NCBI GenBank assembly: GCA_030340625.1
Contig: JAOPHQ010000569.1
Location: 1-64,000, forward strand
DNA from: Merluccius polli
Lineage: Eukaryota > Chordata > Actinopteri > Gadiformes > Merlucciidae
DNA length: 64,000 nucleotides
Reading direction: 5' to 3'
The position numbers were made by a program, and so were the translations under genes. Below, one piece after another: positions 23,630 to 34,229 of the stretch. Positions within the stretch are counted from its first letter, which is position 1. Every line of letters begins with the position of its first letter. The notes beneath the pieces are model-generated. The model did not search any database, was not told where the DNA came from, and worked only from the letters and a program-made list of their open reading frames with translations.

Positions 23630-25536
23630 TTAACCTACTACACACTGGTGCATCGGTGCAAGTAAAGTTTGTGGTACCATGATTGGTTTCAAAGAACCCC
23701 AGGCCCATATGTTTTTAATGAATTATTATATCTAAGGAGTGATTCGCTGTCTGATGAAGCAAAAGGGGAGAAACCTCCTGCAGTGTCTTGGGTGCATGCC
23801 AGGCATAAGTGGAATATATAGCACATGTCATGAATCAAAGACTACTACTACTACATGTATTTCTGTTACACAAACGCCAAACACACTTTTTTCTCAGGAT
23901 TTCAGACACAAACACAAACCATCCAAACCAACTTAAACATACCAGTGGGGTCATTTGTGTGTATGGGGTCTATGGGGTTGTATCCTTGAGCAAGACATGT
24001 CACTTTTCCTGGTGATTCAAGGTCGTTGCCTTGAATGATTGGACATTGCCATCCTCTTCAAACAGATGGAAATGAAATGGTTGACTCATATTGAACACAA
24101 ATCTTTTAAAAAAATATATGCCCTGCCCATTGTCAAATTATAGGAGGTTAGGGGTTAGGGTTAGTAACAGACTGATGATTACGATGATGTCAGCATGGGC
24201 AGCAGAGGGGGAGGAGGGTGGTTGTTGAACCAATCATCAATCATCATCTATCTATCCATTCATAGCCAACCATCCATCTATTGATCTGTCTAACTATGAT
24301 CCGTCCATCCATCCATCCATCCATCCATCTATCCATCCATCCTCCTGGTCAGGTTATTGGGGGGCTAGTCACTGAGACACCATGAATGAAATATCACTCC
24401 ATCAAATTGTCGCATACACACACACACACACACACACACATAGGAACACATGTGCAACCCCCAGATTGTTTAGGATCTCAGATTATTAATTCCTTATGTT
24501 TCAATTGGCAAAAACCAGCAGTGGATGGACATGGAGAGGTTGAATAAGGAAGGTTTTTGTACTTTATGTTTCTGAGACAAAGCATGAAATCTGTAGGTTT
24601 GATAGAACACTGCTGCAGGCCGAGGTGCCCATGGACCTACGAGGCCAGGAGCACTTGATCCGGAACAACACCTACCTCTGCTGTGCAAGACCTTGGTTCT
24701 CTTGTTCCTATTGGGCGATTTCTGGTTGCTTCTTAATCAAAAGGACTTCATTAGAGTCAGTAGATTATAGGGCATACATATTCCAGTGTTAGGGGGCTTT
24801 GTTGTGCCAATGGGAGTCATGTGAGGGGATTAAGAGAACGGACATTGTGCAAACATAACTTCTATAAAATACAGCTAACAGGGGCCTGTAAAATAGTACA
24901 CTCTCCTACATTTATACTTGTTAAAGGGCACACACACACACACACATGAACTTACACAGTCACTCACACATGCACAAACACATACATATGGACATACACG
25001 CCATTAAAACACAAACACACATGCACAGTTTAAAAAAATACACACACACACATACATACACACACACACTCACACACATACTCACACAGTTCAGTTCAGC
25101 ACACATGCATGCACTTACACAAATGCACCAATGCACTCACATCATGTCCAGAAAAAAAAAAACCTCCACAAACCGCCGATGGACATCGCGAGTCAGGTTT
25201 AATTAGGCCTCAAAACTCAATCCTCCAAGCAAGTATAAATTCCTGTCTGCACCTGGCCCAGTGCTAGAGACTCCCAGGGAAGACACAGCCTATTTTCATT
25301 AGCGCAATGTGAGCAGCCTACAGCCTTCATCCCTGCTTGTGGTGGAGATATCCTGAAGTGTGGTCGTGAGGGGTGATTAGTGTGGCTGATTTACCTAGGG
25401 GTGTACTGGGAGCTATATGGTAGGTCTGAAAGGTACTGCCGGGGCTATTTTTTCACAGATAAATCATCTATATTTACTTGGAACATTGTTTTTCTCATGG
25501 TTCCGAATAAAACAAAATATTGGAAATATTAGTGTT

Positions 25537-25567
25537 TCTGCACCTTGATTGTTGATCAAGGTGCAGA
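25537..25567. repeat. Perfect 13-bp inverted repeat
   Basis: TCTGCACCTTGAT (25537-25549) is the exact reverse complement of 25555-25567, with a 5-base loop TGTTG. Confidence 0.97.
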
Positions 25568-25638
25568 TGATCAAACAAGTCAAGGAAGAGGAGGCAGTCA
25601 TTGAGATTTTGTTCTGTTCCTTTTTGTGAACAAGTTAA

Positions 25639-26164
25639 AGTTCCAGTGTGTAGAATTTCGTGGCACCTAGTGGAACAGACTTGGCAGAAATTAAATATAA
25701 TATTCATAAGTATTTTTTATTTAGTGTATAATCCCATGAAAATAAGAATCGTTGTGTTTTCATTACCTTAGAATGAGCCCTTTATATCTACATAGGGAGC
25801 AGGTCCTCTTCAACAGAGCCGCCATGTTGAACCGCCATATGTACAGTAGCCCAGAACGGACAAACGGTTCTAGAGAGGACACGTTTTATATTTTTAATCA
25901 TAATCGCTATCTTACTTGTAAGCTATGACCTATAGTTTTACAGACTAAAGAACTAAATACAATCACTTGACACTTGGCTACTTGATACTGTATTCCATAT
26001 TTTGGAAGACACCTTACAGGCCAGTACAGGCCACTGTAGCTTCTTCTACGTCATTGGAAAAGAGGGGTGAGGAGAGGTGAGGGGGGCGGGGGGGGGGGGG
26101 GGGGGTATTCAGTTGGTGGCAATCTCTCACCGCTATATGCCGCTAAATCCTACACACTGCACCT
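25639..26164. mobile_element. TTAA-target MITE (Kolobok/T2-like)
   Basis: The left end AGTTCCAGTGTGTAGAATTT and the right end ATCCTACACACTGCACCT are imperfect inverted repeats. TTAA flanks both sides (25635-25638, 26165-26168). I recognise the family as a very common teleost repeat (phrase GCCATGTTGAACCGCCAT), and its assignment to Kolobok rests on the TTAA target. A G-run lies at about 26082-26105. Confidence 0.75.
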
Positions 26165-26169
26165 TTAAT

Positions 26170-27190
26170 GTGGTCATCAACCTCATCATCAATCTGTCTC
26201 TATCGCTCGCTCTCTCTCATTGCGCGCTCCTCCCCCATCTCCATCTGCAATGCTACGGTTTTCCTTTGCCTGACTCTTCTGGATAACGGTTGTTTTCAAC
26301 CAAAGAACGTGAATTAGCCTATACCCACACACCTTGTGATGGAGTAGACCCCCGACTCTGTGCTCAGCACTGGCATTGTTTGGGTCTTCGCCAGTACCTT
26401 ATAAAGGAATGTGTAATTTTATGATCGCATGAAAACACGTTGCCTGTTTGATGGTAGACCCATGCATTGTTGACTCACTGGGGAACTATTCTGCTGCGGT
26501 CAGAGCTGGCTTTGATTAGCAGCAAGCTGTATAAAGTACAGGTGTCTCTATATGTTTATACACTTCCAAACGGGGCCCATGCCACGGGCTCATCTCACAC
26601 ACAAAGTAAAGAGATACACATGGAAATGTGCAGCAAAGACATTTAGTCAGTTGTTTATGTGTTTTGTATGTAATTCCAAACAATTGTTGATGTTGTCTGT
26701 AAAAGGGAAATGGCCAATAGACTGTATGCACACTCCAAAAAGCTTTTCTATCCACGATGACTATTTAAGTATTATTTATATATGTAACCCACATACAACT
26801 TGTTTTTATGTGCAGTGCACGTTTTCGCCACATGGGGCACCACTTCGCTGTTGCCACTTGACCTTATGAGAAGGGTCTGTCTGCAGACCACAGACAGGTA
26901 GGCGTGTCTTTGAGTGGGGCAGAGGGGCGTGTCATTGACTCAAAGTCACGCCTCCTGCCTGAATACTCGATTCTGATTGGCTGGGGAGGTGTGCATTATT
27001 TGATTTTTTGATAACATGCACGGCCATGACGAAAAGCAGCCTCATCACCGGTCTAAAAATTAATGCCCTAAACAAAACATTAACAATTGTCAACTTGGAC
27101 CGGACTCGGGGGGAATACGTTTAGAAAGCTTCCACGTTGCCATGTCCTTACTAAGGTCATCTCTATTTACTGGAGTAATAAGGTAACGTT
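26170..27190. other. Gene-free stretch
   Basis: Unique-looking DNA occupies 26280-26560. The segment 26810-26877 (TTCGCCACATGGGGCAC to CACTTGACCTTA) resembles 37797-37856. A short inverted repeat GGCGTGTCTTTGAGT / ACTCAAAGTCACGCC lies at about 26903-26957. No gene. Confidence 0.4.
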
Positions 27191-27192
27191 GC

Positions 27193-27541
27193 CAGACAGT
27201 TTATTAAAAATTAAGTTTAGAAAGCCAGTGCCTTCACGAAAACAAGTGGGCGCCATCTTTGGAAAACAGTCACGACCAGTCGAGCGACGAACGCAGCCGG
27301 GAAAAGCACAAACACGAACCATTTTCTTCTCTTCTCTATGCACACACACTGTTCGCACTTTGCACACCTTCTATTAGATTGCACACCTTCTGATTCATTG
27401 ACATCTCATGTGTACGCCTCTTCCGGCTCATTACGTTGCACGGCGTTCGTCGCTCGACTGGTCGTGACAGTCGAAAGATGGCGCCCGCTTGTTTTCATGA
27501 AGGCACTGGCTTTCTAAACTTTCTTTTTAATAAACTGTCTG
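27193..27541. mobile_element. Foldback element with ~100-bp inverted arms
   Basis: The arm 27193-27294 and the arm 27443-27541 are imperfect reverse complements over about 100 bp (for example GACCAGTCGAGCGACGAACGC against GCGTTCGTCGCTCGACTGGTC), separated by about 148 bp. No coding content. Outer limits and target duplication are unresolved. A sequence ending GCCGGAATTATCCTTTAAAG near 27825 may be the true right end. Confidence 0.7.
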
Positions 27542-27901
27542 TACACTTACAAAGTTCTCAATGCTTCGTTTTACATGTAGGGACCCTCATTATGCTACCA
27601 TGGAAGTGTGGTGCGATTTTGAGCCTTGTTAGTGGTATAGAATCGCGATTTATTTTACATGAATATCTGCCCCCACAGCTAGCGTTATAAGCTAATTAGA
27701 GGTTTTCGAGAACTTTGGTTCCATTCGACTAGAATGAAAACTGATCCCAGAGAACGGTCCAACTCGGTGGACATGTGTTATGATCATATGGTCTCCTTTT
27801 GCGCCGGAATTATCCTTTAAAGAGGCTAGTGATTAGCCATAATGTTCAATATTAACGTTAGCATAGCCTAGCATGTATTTCTTAGCAGTTAGTACAGTTA
27901 A

Positions 27902-28428
27902 AGGGGACCTTGGCAACTCTGGCCATTTCTTCGCTGGTTTTCACTTTTGTGGTTGCATGTTTTCTCAACGAGCTCCCCCTACAGGTCTGGGACGTATATT
28001 ACACAACACTGTCGTAAAAAAACTCACTTGCGGCACCCTCCCCCCCCTTTCTACCGCTGCTCATGTGCATTTGTTGCCGGGCGTTTTCGTGTGGCGCGAT
28101 GTCTACCGAGGTGGGTAATACATTATACACTGTATCATAGAACATTGAACATGTATAGCCGGCGTGATTAACCGTTATTGAGGGGGGCGTGTGTGTTTAT
28201 GTTGAATTGCCGTAAAGCAGTTTGTGTTTCTCGCTCGTTCTTGCTTCTCACGATACTTCCCATTTCCAATTTACCGGGACGGTAGTCCCAAAGTTGCAAG
28301 GCTGGTTTTACACCTGGGGGCGCTGGGGGGAGCGGGGATAGTCACCATTAACAACGGAACAGACCATTTAACCATCCAAATGATTTCCAGACGGGTTTAT
28401 TAAGTTGAAAAAGTTGCCAAGTGCCCCT
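27902..28428. mobile_element. TTAA-target MITE (T2/Kolobok-like)
   Basis: The inverted ends are AGGGGACCTTGGCAACT (left) and GTTGCCAAGTGCCCCT (right), flanked by TTAA at 27898-27901 and 28429-28432. Ends of the form TTAAAGGRR are typical of T2-type Kolobok MITEs. No transposase. Confidence 0.8.
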
Positions 28429-28440
28429 TTAAGTTAAGTG

Positions 28441-28968
28441 AATTGATATATAGATATAAAAACCAATCAGGGTATGTTGAATACCAGTCTTTGTAAGCTG
28501 ACATGTTGATGCAGTGTGCTGAATGTACAGTTGAGTTTGTGTACTGTCGCTTATAAGATATTTGAAATGAAAGTATTCTTAACCAAATATTAATAAGGTA
28601 TTCTGGTTTGTGCCAATTGTTTTTTTTGATAGTTTAAGGCATATCCTCCAATTGATTCCTGTGATGGCGAGCCAGTGTTCCCACAAACAGCTCAAACTGG
28701 TTGCGCTAAACTGCACGTTTCCTTATCTTCATCTTCAGCTTCAGCTTCGGCTGGACAAGTGGATACCAGATAGGACACTAAAGACACACACACAAACACA
28801 CAAACACACACACATACAAACACACACACACTACTCGGGTAGTGGGTTTACACAATTATTTTGAGCTCATTCTTTTTTTTGTTCTAATTTCTGCCTGAAC
28901 AAATCTAATTATGACTTATTTTATATTAGTGTGTTAATAAATTCTGTTGTGAATTTAACCTTTAAGTA
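28441..28968 (+). repeat. Dispersed ~0.5-kb repeat, copy 1 (possible LTR)
   Basis: Direct-orientation similarity to 37940-38398 includes AAGATATTTGAAATGAAAGTATTCTT, ACAAACAGCTCAAACT and the block GGCTGGACAAGTGGATACCAGATA. A (CA)n array is inserted in this copy (28782-28830). The copies bracket the Ty3/gypsy remnant, so they could be its LTRs, but the ends were not resolved. Confidence 0.7.
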
Positions 28969-28969
28969 G

Positions 28970-29754
28970 TAGTAGCAAGCTTCAAACTCAGTTGCCATTT
29001 GTCTGAGGAAAGAATCACTCCAATGTATGCACTAGAGAGGTAAGAGCAAGTAATTTCAGTAGATCCTGTTTTGAGGCACAGATTTGTAAACTGTTTCCTC
29101 TGATTCACAATCCTTGTCCTCGGATTTGGTTTGTTCTCCACAGCAGGGAAAGAAGTGGACCATTCATACACACATGCATGCATTCACCATGGAGCATTCT
29201 GACGGCGAACGCATATGTGATTCAGACCAACATCTATACGACATGTTTTTCTCTCCTGTATGAATGACTGAATGTAGTGTTTATCTTTTCACATTTGACT
29301 GTACAGTTACGTTTGCTTTACAATCATTTTAGAGCCCTCTCATGTGCTATTACCTAATAGAGTTGCAGCATGACATAAAGCCACTCCAACCGTTTTCCAA
29401 TGGTGTCTGTAAACTCAACTCAAATCGCAATCAACCATAACATGCACTCTGTCATACACATACAATCCCCTCCATTCATCCACTTCCTTAACTACGGATT
29501 CCTTAACTACGGATTAAACACGTTATTTACAAAACCGTGCGGATTGTGAATCTGAGAGAACGTATTTACAAATCCATTTGCATTGATTTACACATCAGCT
29601 TTTTTTTCTACCATGTGACCCCAGAGGTGCTCCATGAGTTTCAGTCAGCAACTGATGGTAAATTGCCCACTTAATAGTGAGTTTCAGTCAGCTGAGTGCA
29701 ATAGATTGCTTGTGTTTAGGGGTGGAGCCCACTCTACCTAAGCTGCGTTTTTGC
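28970..29754. other. Gene-free stretch
   Basis: No gene or named element is recognised. Sequence is AT-rich and unique-looking, with a small direct duplication CCTTAACTACGGATT near 29487-29516. Confidence 0.45.
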
Positions 29755-30387
29755 ACTTAAAGACTAGTCATATATATCGTCAGCGGTAGCGCCAGGCCCC
29801 GGGAACGAAGACCCGGTCGAACAAAGACAAGGGAGTCCCTCGAGGGAGCCCAGAAGCTACATCTTCTTTCACCCATAGTAGCTATGTGCCGGATCACCAT
29901 CAGGTCATTTGCCTGGAGAAGACATCGCCACAGAGCCCCTGCTAGACGCAGCAACCCATCCAACTTGCTCTATCCCAACACTGTCAACCTGCACATACCT
30001 TAAAGCAAAGGTCTTCAACAGGGGGTCCGCGACCCCTAGGGGGTCCGCGGAGGTACTGCAGGGGGGTCGCGAAAGTTTTGGTTGATTAGACATTTTTTTT
30101 ATATTCCCCCCCGCAATTTTTTCAACAAATTGAAATGTCTTTAAATACACATTAACATGAATCCAACACACTGTAGTGAACAGATAAATGGAGGCAGAAG
30201 ATGTCTTTCAGTCAGCAATGCATACATTCAGCGACACACAGGAGCTCTTTCAAGCTGGGCACCGGTTCATTCACAACATGTCCCATCAACGAGGAATCAG
30301 AATCAGAAATACTTTAATAATCCCAGGGGGAAATTACTTTCGTTACATTACTCCATATGTAATAGACACACATATATTAAGAATATA

Positions 30388-31607
30388 CACTCACCGGCCA
30401 CTTTATTAGGTACACCTTGCTAGTACCGGGTTGGACCCCCTTTTGCCTTCAGAACTGCCTTAATCCTTCGTGGCACAGATTCAACAAGGTACTGGAAACA
30501 TTCCTCAGAGAGTTTGGTCCATATTGACATGATAGCATCACGCAGTTGCTGCAGATTTGTCGGCTGCACATCCATGATGCGAATCTCCCGTTCCACCACA
30601 TCCCAAAGGTGCTCTATTGGATTGAGATCTGGTGACTGTGGAGGCCATTTGAGTACAGTGAACTCATTGTCATGTTCAAGAAACCAGTCTGAGATGATTC
30701 GCGCTTTATGACATGGCGCGTTATCCTGCTGGAAGTAGCCATCAGAAGATGGGTACACTGTGGTCATAAAGGGATGGACATGGTCAGCAACAATACTCAG
30801 GTAGTCTGTGGCTTTGACACGATGCTCAATTGGTACTAATAAGCCCAAAGTGTGCCAGGAAAATATCCCCCACACCATTACACCACCACCACCAGCCTGA
30901 ACCGTTGATACAAGGCAGGATGGATCCATGCTTTCATGTTGTTGACGCCAAATTCTGACCCTACCATCCAAATGTCGCAGCAGAAATCGAGACTCATCAG
31001 ACCAGGCAATGTTTTTCCAATCTTCGATTGTCCAATTTTGGTGAGCCTGTGCGAATTGTAGCCTCAGTTTCCTGTTCTTAGCTGACAGGAGTGGCACCCG
31101 GTGTGGTCTTCTGCTGCTGTAGCCCATCCGCCTCAAGGTTCGATGTGTTGTGCGTTCAGAGATGCTCTTCTGCATACCTCTGTTGTAACGAGTGGTTATT
31201 TGAGTTACAGTTGCCTTTCTATCAGCTCGAACCAGTCTGGCCATTCTCCTCTGACCTCTAGCATCAACAAGGCATTTGCGCCCACAGAACTGCCGCTCAC
31301 TGGATATTTTCTCTTTTTCGGACCATTCTCTGTAAACCCTAGAGATGGTTGTGCGTGAAAATCCCAGTAGATCAGCAGTCTCTGAAATACTCAGACCAGC
31401 CCGTCTGGCACCAACAACCATGCCACGTTCAAAGTCACTTAAATCACCTTTCTTCCCCATTCTGATGCTCGGTTTGAACTGCAGCAGATCGTCCTGACCA
31501 TGTCTACATGCCTAAATGCATTGAGTTGCTGCCATGTGATTGGCTGATTAGAAATTTGCGTTAACGAGCAGTTGGACAGGTGTACCTAATAAAGTGGCCG
31601 GTGAGTG
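30388..31607 (-). mobile_element. Complete Tc1/mariner element
   Basis: Perfect 30-bp terminal inverted repeats CACTCACCGGCCACTTTATT(AGGTACACCT) occur at 30388-30417 and 31578-31607. They are flanked by TA on both sides (30386-30387, 31608-31609). The 1220-bp body contains one intact transposase frame ending 2 bp from the left repeat. Identical ends and an unbroken frame suggest recent activity. Confidence 0.95.
30420..31460 (-). CDS. Intact Tc1/mariner transposase (DD36E type)
   Basis: A 346-residue cut-and-paste transposase. Residues about 5-120 form the paired helix-turn-helix DNA-binding region (LSISETADLLGFSRTTIS is a clear helix-turn-helix), with a GRKC remnant of the linker motif at 60-63. 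The catalytic triad is visible: Asp155 in WSDESRF, Asp246 in FQQDNAPCH, and Glu283 in SPDLNPIEHLW. There are 36 residues between the last two, rather than the 34 of classical Tc1. The spacing fits the DD36E (Incomer-type) group known from animals. The glycine-rich block AGGGGVMVWG (189-198) is typical. There is no internal stop, so the protein could be functional. ATG at 31460, TAG at 30422-30420. Confidence 0.95.
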   Translation of the reverse strand: MGKKGDLSDFERGMVVGARRAGLSISETADLLGFSRTTISRVYREWSEKEKISSERQFCGRKCLVDARGQRRMARLVRADRKATVTQITTRYNRGMQKSISERTTHRTLRRMGYSSRRPHRVPLLSAKNRKLRLQFAQAHQNWTIEDWKNIAWSDESRFLLRHLDGRVRIWRQQHESMDPSCLVSTVQAGGGGVMVWGIFSWHTLGLLVPIEHRVKATDYLSIVADHVHPFMTTVYPSSDGYFQQDNAPCHKARIISDWFLEHDNEFTVLKWPPQSPDLNPIEHLWDVVEREIRIMDVQPTNLQQLRDAIMSIWTKLSEECFQYLVESVPRRIKAVLKAKGGPTRY

Positions 31608-31616
31608 TATATATAT

Positions 31617-31947
31617 TAGTGATGGGCCGTTATCGGCGTTACCGCGCTGCGATAACGCGAAACTTTTATTATTATATATTATTATTATTATTATTATATA
31701 TTATTGCGAACCAAAATCCTCCGGTAGCACCCCCCCCCCCCCCCCCCCCCCCCCCCGCTCAACAATCTAAAAAAAACTCACTTTCAGTCATTATTTGGGT
31801 AATATAAGACATTATTTATGCAGCAAATACATATTATGGACACCTTCGACATCATTCAAAGGAGCCACCTTATTCTAGATTAACCTAGATTAATTTCAAG
31901 ATTACCATTAAATTAATCTAGATTAAAGATTTTAATCTATGCCCATC

Positions 31948-31951
<4 letters not shown>
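31617..31951. mobile_element. Small hAT MITE in a (TA)n tract
   Basis: Ends TAGTGATGGGC (31617) and GCCCATCTCTA (to 31951), flanked by ATATATAT on both sides (31609-31616, 31952-31959). The duplication is only weak evidence because the site is itself (TA)n. The interior has a C run (31727-31756) and CTAGATTAA repeats. It abuts the Tc1 element. Confidence 0.65.

Positions 31952-32003
<52 letters not shown>
31952..32003. repeat. (TA)n microsatellite
   Basis: About 50 bp of TA. The Tc1 element (TA target) and the neighbouring hAT MITE both inserted into this tract. Confidence 0.95.
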
Positions 32004-32006
<3 letters not shown>

Positions 32007-33259
32007 TGCTGCATTCGCATTAATGTCATAGTTAACTCGCAATTAATCGCAAATAATTGCACATTTTTATCTATTCTAAATGTCCCTTGATTTCTTTTTG
32101 TCCCATTATTTTTTCTCATTTTAATGCTGTTATCAACATGGAAAAGTGGATCGACTTGCTTTGTGCAAGTTATCGCCTGGCTTTGACGAGGGGGCGGAGA
32201 ATTCGCATCAGCTGTGTGCTTCCAGCCATCAAGTGGTATTTCAGACTGGACGTGCTGCGATGATAGCTCAGTTCACAACGACAAAACACACAGATCACTT
32301 TGGTCTTGTCAATGGAACCATTTGGCAACTTAACTTAAAAGTAAACTTTCCATTCAGAATATTATTGGCATCCATTTCGGCGTCTCGCGCTCGCCATCCA
32401 CTCAAAACATAATGTCTACTACTCTTAAACAAGTGTGTGCGGCGTGCCTGTTGTTTTGTTTCCGCTCTAGCTAGATCCGGTGTGGTGTTGTAGTTTTTGA
32501 CGGAATGAGGGCTGTGTGAGTGCGTGTGTGTGTGAGCGAGCCTGGGTTGAGCGCGAGGAACATTAGGAGAGAGTTACGGCTAACTTTATGTTGGAGTTGT
32601 TTTGGCGTGGTTATGGCCGACAGTAACCTGTTCTGTTGCAACAATAAATGTTGTTTGCTGAACAACACTGCGTCGTCTTTCCAACGCGTCCTGGCAGACG
32701 CTACATTATGTTTATGAATGGCAGTGGCATGGCCACCCTACTCACTGTACCTTGCACATGAATATATGAACCTGTGTATTATTTGAATATCTTAGTATTG
32801 AATGCACAATAACAAGGTACATTTATACATGGCACTATAGGACCAGTTTAATATAAAACACAATTTTACACAACATATATAAGTAGGGGGTCCCCGCTCC
32901 ATCTCTCTATCAGTTTGGGGGTCCTTGGCCTGGAAAACGTTGAAGACCCCTGCCTTAAAGCGATGGGGGGAATGCAAAGAAGCCTGCTGGCTGTCAAGAA
33001 GGTGGACACCATCTCAGCCTATGCCTCCCTCCAGACTCCCGGCCTTCAAAGAGACCTGGATCACCCCTGAGAACATAGCCACCCCAGCTGCCCTCTCAGC
33101 AGCCTACTCGTTCTCGCACACTCCAAGACCCTCGGGGTGAGGAGGGAGGACTGGACTCCTCATCTTCTCTACCAGGTTGATCCCCTGCATCACTTGAGCA
33201 TATCCTCATTCGAATTCCATGCTGTCTCTGTCACCATTCCTATCAAGTTTAAAGGGACC

Positions 33260-34220
33260 TTCTACCAATTTTAATGGTCTCCATGTTGCCTCACAAAAGC
33301 CTACAAAAACAAACTGCTTATAAATGCGTTCTGTGTATCAAAATACGGCTCTTTTCATTCCCAGAATGTCCCGGGACTTGGGGGTTTTCAAAAAACTAAA
33401 TCACTTTCTCAGTGCCCTGAGCCCTCCCAGCAAAATCACCCTGGCAAATCAGCTTGGAGTTTGGCTCCGTGAGATTCAGTTGCCTTGTTGTTGTTAGCCT
33501 GAAGAGCTACAAAAGATTTTACAATGACTGCTAGCAATTAATACCAATCTACGGCTCAAATCAGGACTATAACTTCAGCCAAGTCATGAGTGAAAGAAAT
33601 TTCCCTCTTTATCACATACACATCTTAGTCCAGTTTAGGCTGAATGAACAGGTTATGGCAATTTTCCTGTACACATAGTGCTGTATTCAACAGAAGTTAG
33701 GTCAGTTGAAGAAGTGACAGGCGCACTAAATCCAACCATAACTAAATCCAACCATATCAACCGTTTTAATTATTGTGTTGTCCAGGTGGATGTGACTCTG
33801 AATCTCTGACCTTTCGGTCCATGTGTAGAATTAATTCAGTTTAAATTTCGAGTAAATTGTGCTTTTAATTAAACTGATGATATTACATGCAATTGTAAAA
33901 GTGTAATTTTTTTCCTGGACAAGTGACTTTCTTCTGGCGTACTTGTTAAAATATGATATGATTATGTGAAAATAGCTGCTACTTACACAAAAAATAGATA
34001 CTATCAGATGCTATCAGCTAGCTTACCCTCATTATAGGTTAATTTTAATTAAGTTATCCAGGTGGAATTTCACCCAACGCTTGAAATAAGGCTAAGAGTT
34101 GTGTGTTTTTAGGGTTTGTGCTTTATAACGCAAATATGGATAATAATGTTAATGCATTTTATTCATAATGCTAGGTAGCTGAAATTTCAGATGAGGAAAA
34201 TGTGTGGGCATCTGAAAAGC
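33260..34220. other. Gene-free AT-rich stretch
   Basis: It begins with TTTAAAGGGACCTTCTACCA (33249-33268), which resembles the end of another TTAAAGGRR MITE, but no matching right end was found. The remainder is AT-rich and leads into the gypsy remnant. Confidence 0.35.
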
Positions 34221-34229
34221 AGATCACTT

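Larger units (their letters stand above)
22420..25630. other. Gene-free stretch with simple repeats and possible regulatory DNA
   Basis: No gene is recognised. It contains an imperfect (CCA)n at 23511-23629, (CCAT)n at 24303-24340, (CA)n at 24416-24440 and 24930-25085, and a short telomere-like run (GGGGTTAGGGTTAG near 24152-24165). A SINE-like phrase CCTTGAGCAAGACATGTCAC lies near 23984-24003. Unique, balanced sequence at about 24490-24850 and 25200-25420 is a weak regulatory candidate. An inverted repeat lies at 25537-25567. Confidence 0.45.
30006..32952. mobile_element. hAT element containing nested insertions
   Basis: The 14-bp terminal inverted repeats are CAAAGGTCTTCAAC (30006-30019) and CAGGGGTCTTCAAC in reverse complement (32939-32952), 12 of 14 matching. 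The flanking duplication CCTTAAAG is exact (29998-30005, 32953-32960). An 8-bp target plus these ends identify hAT. No transposase frame is recognisable. The interior holds the Tc1/mariner element and a small hAT MITE inside a (TA)n tract. Confidence 0.88.
29755..33250 (+). pseudogene. LINE (L2-like) ORF2 fragment, split by a hAT insertion
   Basis: Reading across the hAT (29755-29997 joined to 32961-33250) gives an N-terminal endonuclease-type segment. It includes KETWITPENIATP, SFSHTPRPSG and, after frame changes, GRTGLLIF and a later SNSMLSLSPF-like stretch. These resemble the apurinic-endonuclease region of fish L2-clade LINEs, from memory of the family. Frame breaks occur and neither RT nor 3' end is found. 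The reverse strand of 29757-29963 also shows a chance match to a Pao phrase (NDLMVIRH), which I discount. Confidence 0.5.

Noticed and set aside
23310..23708. Gly-rich or Pro-rich open frames over the (CCA)n repeat
   Set aside because: Compositional by-product of a trinucleotide repeat; no signal peptide or known domain.
24150..24166. Interstitial telomere-like GGGGTTAGGGTTAG
   Set aside because: Only two to three units; too short to mean a fusion or telomere.
29757..29963. Minus-strand phrase NDLMVIRH resembling the BEL/Pao polymerase at 20482-20736
   Set aside because: Similarity covers a few residues and the rest does not align. The plus strand of the region fits an L2-like LINE better.
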